Positions 10,273 to 23,428 are shown, numbered from the stretch's first letter. The stretch: 64,000 nt of DNA from Centrapalus pauciflorus (GCA_020465985.1 JAANYP010005955.1:124001-188000); one strand, 5' to 3'. The notes: a model not told the origin generated them from the letters alone. Program-made: numbers and translations.

Positions 10273-10832
10273 TGTGCGTATGACAATCAATAATTATGTA
10301 TTAAAGTAATAACTAGCTTGGCAACGCTTCCGGAGGGTTCAGGATGGAGATTGGTGGACCTGCAACAAGGAAAATGGAAGGCTATCGTTAGTGTCAACAT
10401 AGGGAGAACCCCTGTGAGGACACTCCGTTGCCTAAGTCAGCCGCCATGCTAAGGAGTAAAGGTTGAGAAGAAGTGTGAGTGAAATGAGGAATGGTCATTA
10501 CCCTTTATCTGGATGATTAGAACCCTATTTATACCTTCTCTACTCCAGGCGAGGCGCTCATTTGGAAGATTCCTATTGGTTGGGGAGGAACGTGCATGGG
10601 AGTGACCTCCGGGATCCCTAAAGAGCTAATAGGATGCCTCGCTTTTTCTCCCTTCTCTGCATGACGCCTATTGTCCGACAAGCTTCTGCAGCTCGCAGGT
10701 CTGTCGCTCCACGGGGCCCCCTGCAGGTTGAGCGAATGACCTTGGATCTCAGGGCAGGCCTGAGTTTCAGATATCGGATGGATTGGGCCCTTTAGGCGTG
10801 TGGATCAATTCGGGATTGGACCGACGTAAATA
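10273..10832 (-). repeat. 3' LTR of the nested Tat element
   Basis: Aligns end to end with 18922-19482, starting on the plus strand with TGTGCGTATGACAATCAAT against TGTGCATCTGACAATCAAT. The inner end is ATA where the other LTR has ACA, so the terminal dinucleotide is mutated. A purine tract (minus strand CTTGGGGGACTT) lies directly inside. Confidence 0.9.
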
Positions 10833-11519
10833 AGTCCCCCAAGTTCCAGTGAAAACGTATAGTTTTGGCTAGAACATTAAGAGACTGCTCTTTAGCCCTA
10901 AAGTTACCAGGAGAGTCGTTAACGGCTTGCTTAGGGACTTACTGGTGGGATAAATGAGTTACGCAATGCCTAGAACACGTGAAGTGACGTGGCAAGACCA
11001 CCAAACGCCTAAAACATCGGAGGCGAGGCGGTTGAATATCATGCGGATGGCATTTTCCAAGATGTAACAGTCATACAATAGTCTCTAATAACAGTGGATC
11101 TTTCAGTATTCTGATGCACGCCCAAGTAAGTTACAAAAATATTCAATGTGCCCTAGAGGATATTTGTTTGATGAGACAGCTCTGTGAGGCGGCGTAAGCG
11201 TCATTTAATGGAAATCATGATGACAGGGGGTTCACGCACGCGTGGCGCGTCCCTTAACTGTCACGTCTCTTTGTCCGTTTCAGGCGGGATTAATAGGGAA
11301 GTGACACGTGTCCTGTGATATTCCCGCCTACTTCCCCACTGCTCCATTAAACCCAAATTTCAAGCTCTTTTCAAAGTTTAAAACCTGCTTCTTTCCTTAC
11401 CTTCCTTTTTAAAACTTTTCCACCCTCATTGTGCAGTTTACTCAGCGTTCCTCCGACGACCTTGCTTTCCAAGGTTAGCATTACTCTTCCTCCCTCTTTT
11501 TATTTTTCTTTCTGACATT
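10833..11519 (-). other. Tat element region between purine tract and antisense ORF
   Basis: No supported ORF. The plus strand at 11340-11510 is pyrimidine-rich, just upstream of the antisense ORF, and may contain that ORF's promoter and leader. No clear TATA box was seen. Confidence 0.5.
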
Positions 11520-12208
11520 ATGCCAACCGCACCTTCAGCGGATAAGGTAGCTTCCAAACCGAATACAAGATTTTCTTAGCCGAATACGGTGTTCCTGCTG
11601 ATCTTCGTCATTTGCTTCCAAACCGTCGATCAACAGCTCATTGTCCTCCAGAGGGCAAGGTAGCTTCGTACTCCAAGCAGTTTTCTGTTGGGAACCTCTG
11701 ACTTCCCTTCACCCCTTTCTATATTTCTTTGTTAAAACATTATGGAACTCATCCAGGGCAGATGTCCCTTTGGCAGTATTGCGTATCACCGTATTTGAGG
11801 CAGCTTGCAAAGCCCTTGGCGGTCTCCCTTCTATTCCCTTGTTTCGATACTTTTTCAAATTAACCTGCCTGAAGGACTGCTTTAGCTTTGAGAGGAGAAA
11901 AGCTCCTGTCCCTGAAGTGTTTGTCGACCCCCCACAGGGGCTGCGTGAATGGAGAGGGGCCTTTTTCTAGATAGACAATACGATCATTCCCCCAGGTGAT
12001 AGGGACGTGTTGATATGGAGAGCAGGGGGCGTCCCCACTCGTTAACTTGTCCTCCTGAAACCAGGGACCTGGACGTTGACCTTCTGGCCTTGCTTGCTCG
12101 CTAAACTTTTAAATTGAGGATCTACCCCAACCCCGTGCTTGCTCTATTGGGGATGAATCCCCACTGGGGGGACTCTGCCACTTTTCCTATAATAATGAAA
12201 GGGGGTAT
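11520..12208 (+). pseudogene. Antisense ORF of Tat element, first exon (gypsy-type transposon domain), broken
   Basis: A plus-strand ATG at 11520 opens a short frame, then frameshifts. The segment 11575-11700 matches the plant 'putative gypsy type transposon' domain (PF04195-like): E-Y-G-V-P-A-D-L-R-H-L-L-P, then P-P-E-G-K-V-A-S-Y-S-K-Q-F. Further pieces follow at 11790-11970 and 12115-12208, the latter containing NPVLALLGMNPHW, a typical ending before an intron. At least three frame changes and stops break it. It lies opposite to the element's own gag-pol, as in other Tat elements with an aORF. Its function is unknown. Confidence 0.65.
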
Positions 12209-12301
12209 TGGTAGGACCATTGCTTCCTTTTTTTTAAACCATCTGATTGTCCTCCTTTTACCAGCCGTTATATTCCTAACATTTTCCTTGTCTCACTGCA
12301 G
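12209..12301 (+). other. Probable intron of the Tat antisense ORF
   Basis: Begins GGTATTGG after the NPHWGDSATFP segment and ends with a pyrimidine-rich tract and CTCACTGCAG just before the next exon's ATG. The position matches the usual exon break after the gypsy-type domain. Inferred from sequence only. Confidence 0.5.
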
Positions 12302-12303
12302 TC

Positions 12304-13683
12304 ATGAGTGTACTGGAATATTTATCTTCTGATGATTTGGATGGGTTTGAAGCTGTCACTGTGAATCGTTCAGACACTGAAAGTCTTCGACCTGGTCAAG
12401 CAGCCCCAGAGGGTTCCTTTACCCCTTTGGGACATCTTTCAGCCTGGTCCTCTTCTAGCAAGAGGGATAGCATTGCTGCCCCATCTGAACAAGCTTTGGT
12501 GGATCCTGATTCTTGTCCTTCTTCCCGAACTCGCCTAAAAAGAAAGGCGGCTGGTACTTCTCTTGGAGTTGACTCTCCCATCCAAGTTTCTTGTCCAGAT
12601 GATGATGACGACAAAGCTGTGTTGTCAAAAAATATCAAGATTTCTGTAAAACGACCCTCTCCCAAAGTTAAGATCGTGGCCTTGTCCGATCTTCCTCAAG
12701 TTAACACCGATCCTTTCCCTGCAATTCCCCTCTCTGCAACCCCCTATACTCTAACCCCTCCACCCTCCTCAGTCGGCGAGGCCACTCCCTTAGCTCCCTT
12801 CAGGCGCGAGAAGAGCGATTACAATCACGAGGAGTTGTATATACCTGAATGGGAGATAAAGGAGGGTGATTTTCTGGAGACACCCACAAGCCTATGGGAT
12901 TTTCTATATCATAGTATGCCACCCTCTCATGTTGAAATGGCTCAACATGCCAACAATGATCTTGTGTTCGACTCGCTTGGCTCTGCCGTTATGATCTTCA
13001 GCACTTTTCTTCCAGAGGTGAAAGCGAGAGTTACAATCGCTGAGCATAGGTTTATGAAAGCTCAAGAAGAACTTTGCAAGGCTGATGAGAGAGAGAAAGG
13101 AAGTATTACCATTGTTGAGGAGATGAGGGCTCAGGTGTCGTGTTTGAATCAGCAGGTAGATGATCAGAAGTTGGAAATTGAGAGGCTGCGGACTGAGGTA
13201 GAAGAAGAGAAGAAAAGATCTGTGGCGTTGAACCTTCACGTGAATCAACTAAGCGCTAAGGAAGAGGCTCTAAGGAAAGAGAAGGAGGAAGCAATTGAGG
13301 ACGTTGGCCGTCTCTCCGAAGAAAGAACCGGATTTGCTTCCGAGGTTGTGCCCCATGTGGTCAGAAAGTTGCTGCATAGTCGACAATTCCTTCAGCCTTG
13401 GGGTTCTGTCCAGCGAGCTGCTGTCCATTACGGTCGGCACTCGGCTCTTATGAAGGTCCGCTCCAGTCTAGTTGAAGGGGTGAGGGTGGAGATGCTACCT
13501 GGATATGATCCCCAGGCACATGCTCGTCTCAAAGAACTGGCTATTGCGGCTGAAAACATGGCGTTCCCTTATATCGAGGACCTTCAAGCCCACCCCAATC
13601 GCTCCATTGAACATATGCTAGCTCTGACCCCTGCAGATCCTGATGTTGGGCATGGCTCTAACTCTGCGTCCACTCGTTCGTGA
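12304..13683 (+). CDS. Antisense ORF of Tat element, intact second exon
   Basis: An uninterrupted 459-residue frame. The N-terminal 200 residues are Ser/Pro-rich and acidic. A predicted helical block covers residues about 200-240, and a strong Glu/Lys/Leu coiled coil about residues 250-345 (EMRAQVSCLNQQVDDQKLEI...). The last 110 residues end in an A-N-N/A-F-P-Y-I-E-D-L type segment, as in C-terminal parts of plant gypsy-type transposon proteins. It is better preserved than the element's own gag and pol. It runs convergently toward pol, separated by a 31-bp minisatellite. I found no catalytic motif; a structural or regulatory protein is a guess. Confidence 0.7.
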   Translation: MSVLEYLSSDDLDGFEAVTVNRSDTESLRPGQAAPEGSFTPLGHLSAWSSSSKRDSIAAPSEQALVDPDSCPSSRTRLKRKAAGTSLGVDSPIQVSCPDDDDDKAVLSKNIKISVKRPSPKVKIVALSDLPQVNTDPFPAIPLSATPYTLTPPPSSVGEATPLAPFRREKSDYNHEELYIPEWEIKEGDFLETPTSLWDFLYHSMPPSHVEMAQHANNDLVFDSLGSAVMIFSTFLPEVKARVTIAEHRFMKAQEELCKADEREKGSITIVEEMRAQVSCLNQQVDDQKLEIERLRTEVEEEKKRSVALNLHVNQLSAKEEALRKEKEEAIEDVGRLSEERTGFASEVVPHVVRKLLHSRQFLQPWGSVQRAAVHYGRHSALMKVRSSLVEGVRVEMLPGYDPQAHARLKELAIAAENMAFPYIEDLQAHPNRSIEHMLALTPADPDVGHGSNSASTRS

Positions 13684-14583
13684 GTTATTTACCTGTTTTG
13701 CGCTATGGTTTGCCGTCTGGTTATCGTTTGTTTTAACAGATAATTATTGTGATGAACAATTTGTGGCTTTGTACACCCGGTATGCGGGTGGTGGTGCGTG
13801 GCACCCCCTCTTTGGACAAATTATTCACCTTGTACACCCGATCGGCGGGTGGTGGCACTACGTGCCCCCTTTGAACAATGTTTGTTTTATCCACGTTTCA
13901 CCTTTGAAAATGCAGTGGCTGTTTTTACAATGTTGTATGCTTAAAGTAGTTTCTAAGACTATCTTGCCACAATAATAATTTTGACTTATAGGAAGCAAAC
14001 CATACTTTGCATGTGTTTTTACGCAAGCATTGATGTATTTAACTTGCATTACAAAGGCGATAACTCGGCCTTTTGACTTGGTTAAAGCAATGATTCAAAC
14101 CCTTGTGGTGTTGCTGGGGTGATAACTCAACCCTTCATTTTGCGTTATTAGGGCGATAACTCAACCCTTTTTATGTGGTTAGGGCGATAACTCAACCCTT
14201 TCTATTTTGCTAGGGCGATAACTCAACCCTTTTTATGTGGTTAGGTCGATAACTCAACCCCTTTGTAAAAAAGTCGACTGAAATTGCCGTGTTTCAGACC
14301 TGTTTAATTGTTATGATACGCATATGGTTGTTGGTCATTAGACCAAGGTAGAAGCTTCTAGTCATGTTGAGGGCGTCCCCTTTTTCTTGACACGGAACCT
14401 TTTTTCATTTTGCAAAAGCGTAAATAAACACGTAATGATGAGCCTTGTATCATTAATGAGGCATAGATAATCACTACAGTACTGTCTGGCTTTTCAGAAA
14501 TAAGTCTTAAATATGGCCATGGGCCTTGATTAAAGATAGTCTGAAGGAAAATAAGACAGAACTAGGCGTGAAGCCTTGTTTGA
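13684..14583. other. Convergent intergenic region of the Tat element
   Basis: Lies between the 3' ends of the plus-strand antisense ORF and minus-strand pol. It contains a duplicated segment of about 55 bp (TTGTACACCCGG... at about 13770 and CTTGTACACCCGA... at about 13829) and the 31-bp minisatellite listed separately. No gene seen. Confidence 0.65.
14059..14262. repeat. 31-bp minisatellite (GGGCGATAACTCAACCC core)
   Basis: The GATAACTC core recurs at 14059, 14121, 14155, 14186, 14217 and 14248. Spacings are 62, 34, 31, 31 and 31 bp. The last four units are nearly identical; the first is diverged. Confidence 0.9.
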
Positions 14584-17160
14584 CTACACGATGTATTTCT
14601 TCAAATTCATGATGTGCCAAGTCCTTGGTTTCTTCGTTCCATCCAATCGCTCTAGGTGGTATGCTCCGCCTCCCAGAGTCTGTGCTACGCGGTAAGGACC
14701 TTCCCATCTAGCTGAGAGCTTGCCTGTGGGGGCTGACCTGCTCGCCTCGTTGCTGCGCAAGACTAGGTCCCCAGGCAGGAGTGCCTTATGCCTAACTCTC
14801 CTGTCATCGTACCTTTTCATCATTGCTTTTACAGCGGCTTGCTTCACTGGAGCTAGCTCCCTTCTCTCCATCAGCAAATCTAGATCCAGACGCCTCTCCC
14901 CCACGTTATCTTGTTCGGTAAACGTGACTACCTGAGGTGATGGAACACTGATTTCTACGGGTAATACGACCTCGGATCTGTACACCAAACAGAAAGGCGT
15001 CTCACCTGTGCTGATCTTTGGTGTAGTACGCAAACCCCATAGAACGTTTGGGAGCTTGTCTACCCATCCGGTTCAGCATGCGCCTAGACGTATCTTTAAG
15101 CCTCCGAGTACCTCTCTGTTGGCCACCTCCACTTGACCATTGTCTTGTGGGTGTGCCACCGAGGTGAAACGCTGTTCAATGTTCAGCTCCTCACACCAGG
15201 ATTTAAACGGCTCTTCGGCGAATTGTTTACCGTTATCACTGACCATTATTCTGGGAATACCGAAACGACACACAATGTGTTCCCTGACGAAATTACGAAC
15301 ATGCTTTCCAGAAATTGTTGATAAAGGCATTGCATCCACCCTCTTTGAAAAGTATTCAACTACCACTAAAAGGAACTTGACCCTCCCGGGTGCTTCGGGA
15401 AATGGTCCCACTATATCGATTCCCCATTTAGCAAACGGCCATGACGAGGTGACAGGTACCAGTTCATGTTGTGGTTGTTTGACCATTGGGGCATGTATCT
15501 GGCATGACGAACACCTTTTAACTTCTTCCTCTACGTCTTTTTTCACGTGGGGCCAATAATACCCCATCCGCAATATTTTTCCCACTATCGCTCTTACACC
15601 TGAATGGATACCACACGAGCCTTCGTTCATTTCCTGAATGATATTGGTGGCCTGTTGAGGTCCAACACATCGAAGCCACGGGCCTAGATACGACCGACGA
15701 TACATAACACCATCCTTTATGGTGAAACGAGGCGCCTTGATGCGAATCCTTCTAGCCTCTCCTTCATCCCCAGGCAGCGTGCCACTTAGCAAGTATTCAT
15801 AAATAGGCGTCATCCAGGTGGTATTCATTTCCTGAATCTCCATGATGCTATAGATCCTTCTTCGAGAACTTCTACAAGGACCTCTTTAGTGAGATGAGCA
15901 AAAGTTAAAGCTGTCAATTTGCTTAAAACATCAGCCTTCTTGTTCTTACCTCGCGGTATCTAACTTCTTTTGCAGCTTGCAAAACTTGTCATGAGAGCTA
16001 GACAGTCTATCATGGATTTATCCATTGCTTCGAACGTCCAGTTGATCTGATATGCGACCAGCTGGGAATCGACATATACTTGCAAGAAGTTTGCAATTAA
16101 TTACTAGTTGGTACATCGATGTGCTTGGCCACATGAGTGGAATCGACGCATACCTGCAGGTCTGCCACTTCTAGAGAAGCAGCGATACGCGGACCAGCTA
16201 GCAAAGCTTCATACTCAGCTTCATTATTAGAAGCATTGAAGTTTAAACGAAGAGCATATGTGTGCCCTTTTCCATCGGGATCTGTCAGAATCAAGCCAGC
16301 TCCTGAGCCTTCTGCCCCAGATGACCCGTCTGTGTACAGGCTCTAGACGGTTGCATCCTCCCTTTTTCGTGGCTGTGGGTGACGTAGTGTTCATTTCAGC
16401 CAGAAAATCAGCCAGAACCTGCCCTTTGTATGCAGACCTTGGTTGAAACTCAATGTTGTGTTCCCCTAACTCGATCGCCCATTTAGTTAGATGACCTGAT
16501 GTTTCTGGTTTCAAAAGTACCTGTCTGATCGGTTGGTCTGTCAAGACTATCACCGTGTGCGCTTGAAAATACCGCCTCAACTTCCTAGCAGCATTAACCA
16601 AAGAAGGGACAGCTTCTCTAGCGGTGGATAATTCAATTCAGGACCCTGCAATGTTTTGCTTACAAAATATATTGGCATTTGTCGTTTATCCCTCTCCGCC
16701 AATAAGACAGCACTGATGGTTTCATCGGAAGCCGCCAGGTACATAGTTAACTCCTCGCCTGGAATAGGTGCAGTGATGGCGGGCAACTCCGTTATAGTCT
16801 TTTTCATTTCCTTGAAAGCGATGTCTGCTTCAGTCGTCCATCTGAAACCATTCTTTTCTAGTGTGCCTTTGAGTATTTTAAAGAACGGATGGGAAAACTG
16901 GTCTCTGTATCCCCAGTAGTTTGTAACTTGTTATACCCTCCACACATGTACATCTTCGATAATTGCCTTAATTACTACAGGCCCACAGTGTGTCATTCCG
17001 TCTGGGGGAATAATGATATCTGTATCCCCAGTAGTTTGTAACTGGTTCTTCTTGAGTGGGCTTTCATCATCAACTGTTGTATCATGAGAATTTCGGCTAC
17101 TGGCTCTTTTAACTTTGAGTTATCAGGCGCCTTATCTTTCTACCAGGCGTAACGCCTTTT
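14584..17160 (-). pseudogene. pol: Tat element pol remnant: RT end, RNase H, integrase
   Basis: 16919-16577 encodes the RT-RNase H connection (L-A-A-S-D-E-T-I-S-A-V-L-L and PIYFVSKTL). 16600-16097 encodes RNase H pieces with V-L-T-D-Q-P and N-N-E-A-E-Y-E-A-L. 15843-15073 is integrase with zinc-finger residues HSGVRAIVGK...CSSCQ and core motifs WGIDIVGPFPEAPG and VSDNGKQF. 15033-14584 is the integrase C-terminal end (TTPKISTGETPFCLVY). Protease and the RT catalytic core are missing between gag and 16920, where a 25-bp direct repeat (16904-16928 and 17019-17043) sits. Several stops and frame changes are present. Family role: element replication and insertion; inactive here. Confidence 0.85.
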
Positions 17161-17166
17161 TTGGCA

Positions 17167-18853
17167 TTACTCTTTGGACTGCGACTTACCCTTAATATCC
17201 CTCACCAAGTGCGAGAGTTTCCCCATTTTTATTGCACCTTCAATACGCTTACGTAACTCGATGCAGTCGTTGGTGTGGTGCCCATTGTCTTCATGAAACT
17301 CACAATACTCCGCCTGACTTCTCTTTTTTCGGGTCACCTTCATACGAGCTGGGGGTTTAAACGAGGAGGCAAGTGCCTCCGTTGCCAAAATCTCCCTGGG
17401 TGTCTTGATGAGTAACAGGAGGGTATCATTCCTCCTGTATCGATCTTCCTTGCGACCATATGGGGTATACTTCTCCTCTCTATCATGACGCCCTCTGAAC
17501 GAGTTGTCTGACTCCCTTCCCTGATAGAATTTGTTGCCTCTCTCCTGATGCGACTTCTGAGGGGGCTGGTTTTGGGTGGACAGCTCTTTAGACCGTATGT
17601 AGGAATAGGTTTTTTCCAGGCACTCCTGATAGGAGGCTGGCAAGTCTTGTGACAGAAACTCCACCAGTTGTCAATGTCTGAGACCATGTATGAAACCAGA
17701 AACCTTAGCATCGTCCCCCAAACCCTTGATCTGTTGACTCTCCAGATTCTATCGCTCCACAAAAGCTCGCAAACCTTCTGTTTTTTGTATGTTTAATATT
17801 CTGCAACACCAGATGAGTCTTGGTGTATCTCTGCTGCTGCATGAAGTCAGAACAAAATTTTGTTCTTAACTCAATAAGGCTATTGATGCCACCTGGGGGT
17901 AACGATTCCAACCATAGGCGAGCAGTGCCCTTGAGTGTCATTGAGAACATATGGCATGCCACCGGTGGCACCCATTTAGATATCTTCATGGCCCCTGCAA
18001 ACAGACTCCAGTGATCATCTGTGACTCGCGTTCAATAATATACCCCCACGTGTGAAGGCAGTTTCAGGCCTTCTAGAAGGGGATAATCTTCAATCCATTC
18101 TGCGAAGGGGGAGGGATCCTCCCCACCAACCTCCTGGAAATGGGTCTCCACGTTAAGGGGTTTCGGCCCTTTCTGAAAGTCTTTGCGGGCCTAACCCTGA
18201 GAAGTCCTGCTTCTGGTGGGTACCACTTCTCCCAATCCCCTTCGACCTTGGCTTGTGAACCTCACCTGGGGGGGGGGGGGGGGGGGGGGGCGTTCCACGC
18301 GCTCTCTCCTCCTTGCGCTACCTAGCGCCTCAGAAACCCTACCTTGCGTGAGGCTTTCCCTTCGAGACGGCAGGGTAGGTGGTGTGGTTAAGGGGATACG
18401 AGTGCCTTTCATCGCCTATCTGGGCACGCTTCGTGGAAGGGGGTTGACCTCACTTCCCACTGACACCTTGGCCTTAGCCACTTGTGTCTCTTGAATCCTG
18501 CGAGCTGCTCCTTCCCTCGTATTCAACTCCCGAGTGTCTATATGCTCGTCCATCTCTTCCGAGTCTACATCTTCGTATTCCATCATCACCTCACTGGTCT
18601 TATCCAGGGGTGGTGCCTCGACAGAACGAGAATGTTCTTGCATGAGGGCCTGGAGTTGTTGAAAATTTGCTACTACGAACTGACGGCTTATCACCTGTGT
18701 GGTTTTTTCCGAGTCTAAAGAGGGAAGGAGTGCCTCTACGGCCAGAGACGGTTCCACCGCTCCCAGGGGCACCTGGAGACCCGCCTGGAGAGGGGGTTGT
18801 TCTCCACCTGCAGGGCCTTGAGGGCCTATTTCAACTGCATCGGGCTTATCCAT
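17167..18853 (-). pseudogene. gag: Tat element Gag, broken
   Basis: Starts at ATG 18853 (MDKPDAVEIGPQGPAGG). The first 146 residues are Pro/Glu-rich and end at a TAG; the same frame reopens to 18191 and includes a Pro-run encoded by a 23-base G tract on the plus strand. The Gag core (17989-17705) has the retrotransposon-Gag pattern A-R-L-W-L-E-S-L-P-P-G-G-I. 17664-17167 ends with Y-C-E-F-H-E-D-N-G-H-H-T-N-D-C, the zinc-knuckle-like motif of Tat/Ogre Gags. At least three frame disruptions separate these blocks. Confidence 0.82.
18268..18290. repeat. G23 homopolymer inside Tat gag
   Basis: Twenty-three consecutive G on the plus strand. Read on the minus strand it encodes a Pro run in Gag. The true length is doubtful in any sequencing technology. 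Confidence 0.95.
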
Positions 18854-18900
18854 TCTGAACTTCTGAGAACTAAGCTAGTACCACCGTAACCAGTCGTGTC

Positions 18901-18915
18901 CCACAGATGGCGCCA
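18901..18915 (-). other. Primer-binding site of the Tat element
   Basis: The minus strand reads TGGCGCCATCTGTGG, six bases inside the 5' LTR. It has the TGGCGCC start common to plant Gypsy primer sites. Tat/Ogre elements are usually described with a tRNA-Arg primer; I did not verify the tRNA match. Confidence 0.7.
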
Positions 18916-18921
18916 ATTGTT

Positions 18922-19482
18922 TGTGCATCTGACAATCAATAATTATGGGTTAAAGTAATAACTAGCTTGGCAACGCTTCAGGAGGGTTCAGGACGGAGAT
19001 TGGAGGACCTGCAACAAGGAAAAGGGAAGGCTATCGTTAGTGTCAACACAAGGAGAGCCCCTTTGAGGACACTCCGATGCCAAAGTCAGCCGCCATGCTA
19101 AGGAGTAAGGGTTGAGAAGAAGTGTGAGTGAAATGAGGAATGGTCATTACCATTTTTTTGGATGATTAGAACCCTATTTATACCTTCTCTACTCCAGGCG
19201 AGGCGCTCATTTGGAAGATTCCTATTGGCTGGGGAGGAACGTGCATGGGAGTGACCTCCACGATCCCTAAAGAGCCAATAGGATGCCTCGCTTTTTCTCC
19301 CTTCTCTGCATGACGCCTGTTGTCCGACAAGCTTCTGCAGCTCGCAGGTCTGTCGCTCCACGGGCCCCCCCTGCGGGTCAAGCGAATGACCTTGGATCTC
19401 AGGGCAGGCCTGAGTTTCGGATATGGGATGGATTGGGCCCTTTAGGCCTGTGGATCAATTCGGGATTGGACCCACATAAACA
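18922..19482 (-). repeat. 5' LTR of the nested Tat element
   Basis: Partner of 10273-10832. The minus-strand 5' end reads TGTTTATGTGGGTCC and the 3' end ...GATGCACA, so the TG...CA ends are preserved. The primer site follows inside. Confidence 0.9.
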
Positions 19483-19797
19483 TTTTTCAATCAAAAAGGG
19501 TTATTAATATTTTTTTAATAGTCAATTAATTAATTTAAAATTATTTTTGCAAAACATTTGTAAAAATTATGGCTTTTTTCGTATTTATTATATTTTGAAA
19601 ATTTTCGTCATAAAAGGTTATGTTTTTATTATTTATCGTTTAAGTTCATTCATTTGATAGGGTTAGATTGGGATCACATTGTTGGTGAGACTTAGGATTA
19701 GTTTAATTATTATTGAAAAAGGGTGTTTAAATTATCATGCATCATCTACGTAAAAACCCCACATTTTTATAATCCTTTGTCTTTGCGCTATTTTTAG

Positions 19798-21034
19798 ATG
19801 TCAACCCAGTTCCATGCAAACGGTAACCGTCCTGGAAATTCCAAAAAACCTAGGATGAGAACCCACGACCATAGGGATGTCCGTTTTGAGAAACCCCTCA
19901 ATGCGGAGTTCCGTGAAATTCCACCGAACACAAACAATGGTAAACCCCCCTAGGTTTCTCATTGAGCATACCCTAAAAGAGTCTAGGATGGGCTAGGGCT
20001 GTCAGGTGGGAATTACCATATATCCATACTAGTTAATAATACAGTGGTTCGCCACGATGCGTAGGATTGAAAAATCTGAGGACCATGACTTCGAACTAGT
20101 GGGGTTGGTGGGGAACAAAGAGGTTCTAAAGTCTAGAGAAAAATTGTACGTTGAGTTTTTAATTGAAACTGAAACACCTCGTCTTAAGGAGTTCTGGACA
20201 TTGTCTAATACCCAAGGGGATAGACTGCGTAAGGTTAATAAATGGACTAATCAATGGGATCAAATGATAGCAACTGTTTTTGGAATTCTGATTAGAACTA
20301 CCCGGACGTATACCGCCTTCAATAGAGGTTATTTACGCCCATTAGCCAAAGTTATGTGGAAGCTTTTTATTTTTAACATCCTTCCGCGTCATCAAGACAC
20401 CACATATGTGAGACCACAAGAAATACTCTTAGTGCACGCATTGATGACTGGATACCCGACCATATCATTAGGGTACATTATCAAGTAAAATTTGTGGGAA
20501 TGCCATGTCTTAGGCCAAGTGATTAATTACCCTAATTGTAGAATGTTGACTGAATTGTTCGTGATAGAAAAGGTTGTGTCCGAGGAATTACCCATACGGA
20601 TCTTTAACCCGAATACCAGATGGTTTACAAGATTTACCATGGTAGGGCTAGTTTTTGAGCATACTCAGAGAGGTTTCCAAATTCGTTGTCCAGAATCTGC
20701 AAAAGTGACCCAAATCCCTTTCAAAACCCCAGAACCCGTACCAGAAAGACAGAGTAATAAAGGAATAGCCAGAATGGAAGTTGATGAAGAAAATCAAAGG
20801 CCATTGAAGAGGGTCGAGACCGTCGATCTCGTTTGGGATCAAGTGCACAAGTTGAAGGAGACAGTTGGAGACTTAGTAAACACGAACGATATATTGCTTA
20901 AGGAGATCCAAATGCTTCGGGAAAATTGAAAGAAGAATGATCAACTGTTTCCCATGCACTCAGACTGGCTCACCAATCTTCAGATTACTGTCGGAGAGTT
21001 GGAAGAGATTGTCGCACCTCCGGCCGAATGTTGA
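19798..21034 (+). pseudogene. Athila-1 ORF A (env-position ORF), degenerate
   Basis: ATG at 19798 follows TTTTTAG, a 3' splice-site-like sequence. The first 50 codons resemble the start of Athila-2 ORF A (37209-38507). 19950-20056 is out of frame or replaced. From 20057 one frame runs to 21034 with in-frame stops at 20486-20488 and 20927-20929. Conserved blocks include RGYLRPLAKVMWKLFIFNILPR, V-R-P-Q-E-I-L-L-V-H-A-L-M-T-G and a C-terminal helical Leu-rich part. The domain resembles the plant 'putative plant transposon protein' family found in env-position ORFs of Athila-like elements. No convincing transmembrane segment or signal peptide, so envelope function is not supported. Confidence 0.75.
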
Positions 21035-22424
<1,390 letters not shown>

Positions 22425-23375
22425 ATGTCAAGGAGAACGAGACAACGAACCCAAAATGTTAATGTCCCAATAGATTGGTCTCCAAACCTCCTTTTATCCC
22501 AACACCCCGAACACATTAGAACACATTTATTTTTATATAAAAATATTCAAATAAAGTGTTAACTGAAAAGAGGGTTAAGAGGAGTGATTTTGAGGATTAC
22601 GAGATCCCATACCTTTTTGACTATTTGAGGTGGGAAAGTGTGTTAAATATGGGCGGCAATGATATTTATCAGTCTGATGTAGTCGAGTGGATGTCTACCC
22701 TACGGAGGGAGACGGGTCGTTCAGCGAACGACTTTAGGTTGATAGGTACCGTCCATGGTAGGGACGTGGCAATGGATGCACAAATCCTTTACCAATTATT
22801 TAATTTAGATACTGGGGTAGGCTACGAAGGGTCTAACCAGCAGGGGTACGAGTATAGGAATGAGGCCCAATTGGCCTTCACTGATATGACTTGGTCAGGG
22901 GAGTGGACTGAGCAGGTTAATAGAGTCTTTATCCCATCCATTTTGGAGTCCGAGTCCTCCACTTCCTACAGCCGAAAGGCTTTATCTCCGAGGTGTAAGG
23001 TGCTTCACAAGATTCTTATGAATAACATCTTACCTCGTGATAGTGACCTGACCACAGTCAGGCATAGGGATATCACAGTCCTTCACGCCCTTCTTAAGGG
23101 TAGGCCCAGAATGTCCTTTGCATGGACAATTATGAATGATTTATGGGCCATGTACGACACGAGAGAGAGGACGATCATCCCCCATGCTTGGTTGATCTCC
23201 AAGTTCCTTGAGTCAACGGGCTCACTTTCGCCCGATTCCCTTCTATCCCCCATTTCGGCGACGTTCATTACGGCTGCCATGTTCCCTACCTTGATTTTTA
23301 GGGAAGTTGACGAAGGGTTAGAGATATTTGACAAAGAGACAAATAATTCGTATATCATGGACTCTACTGAGGATG

Positions 23376-23428
<53 letters not shown>

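Larger units (their letters stand above)
10273..19482 (-). mobile_element. Complete, decayed Tat-lineage Gypsy element with antisense ORF
   Basis: The LTRs are 10273-10832 and 18922-19482, about 560 bp each and clearly homologous. The element is minus strand: primer site 18901-18915, gag 18853-17167, pol remnant about 17160-14584, purine tract at 10833-10841, and an opposite-strand ORF between pol and the 3' LTR. Flanks are TTATT (10268-10272) and TTTTT (19483-19487), a target duplication with one mismatch. This layout, with an antisense ORF downstream of pol, is known for some Tat-lineage elements. Most of protease and RT is missing, so it is non-autonomous now. Confidence 0.88.
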
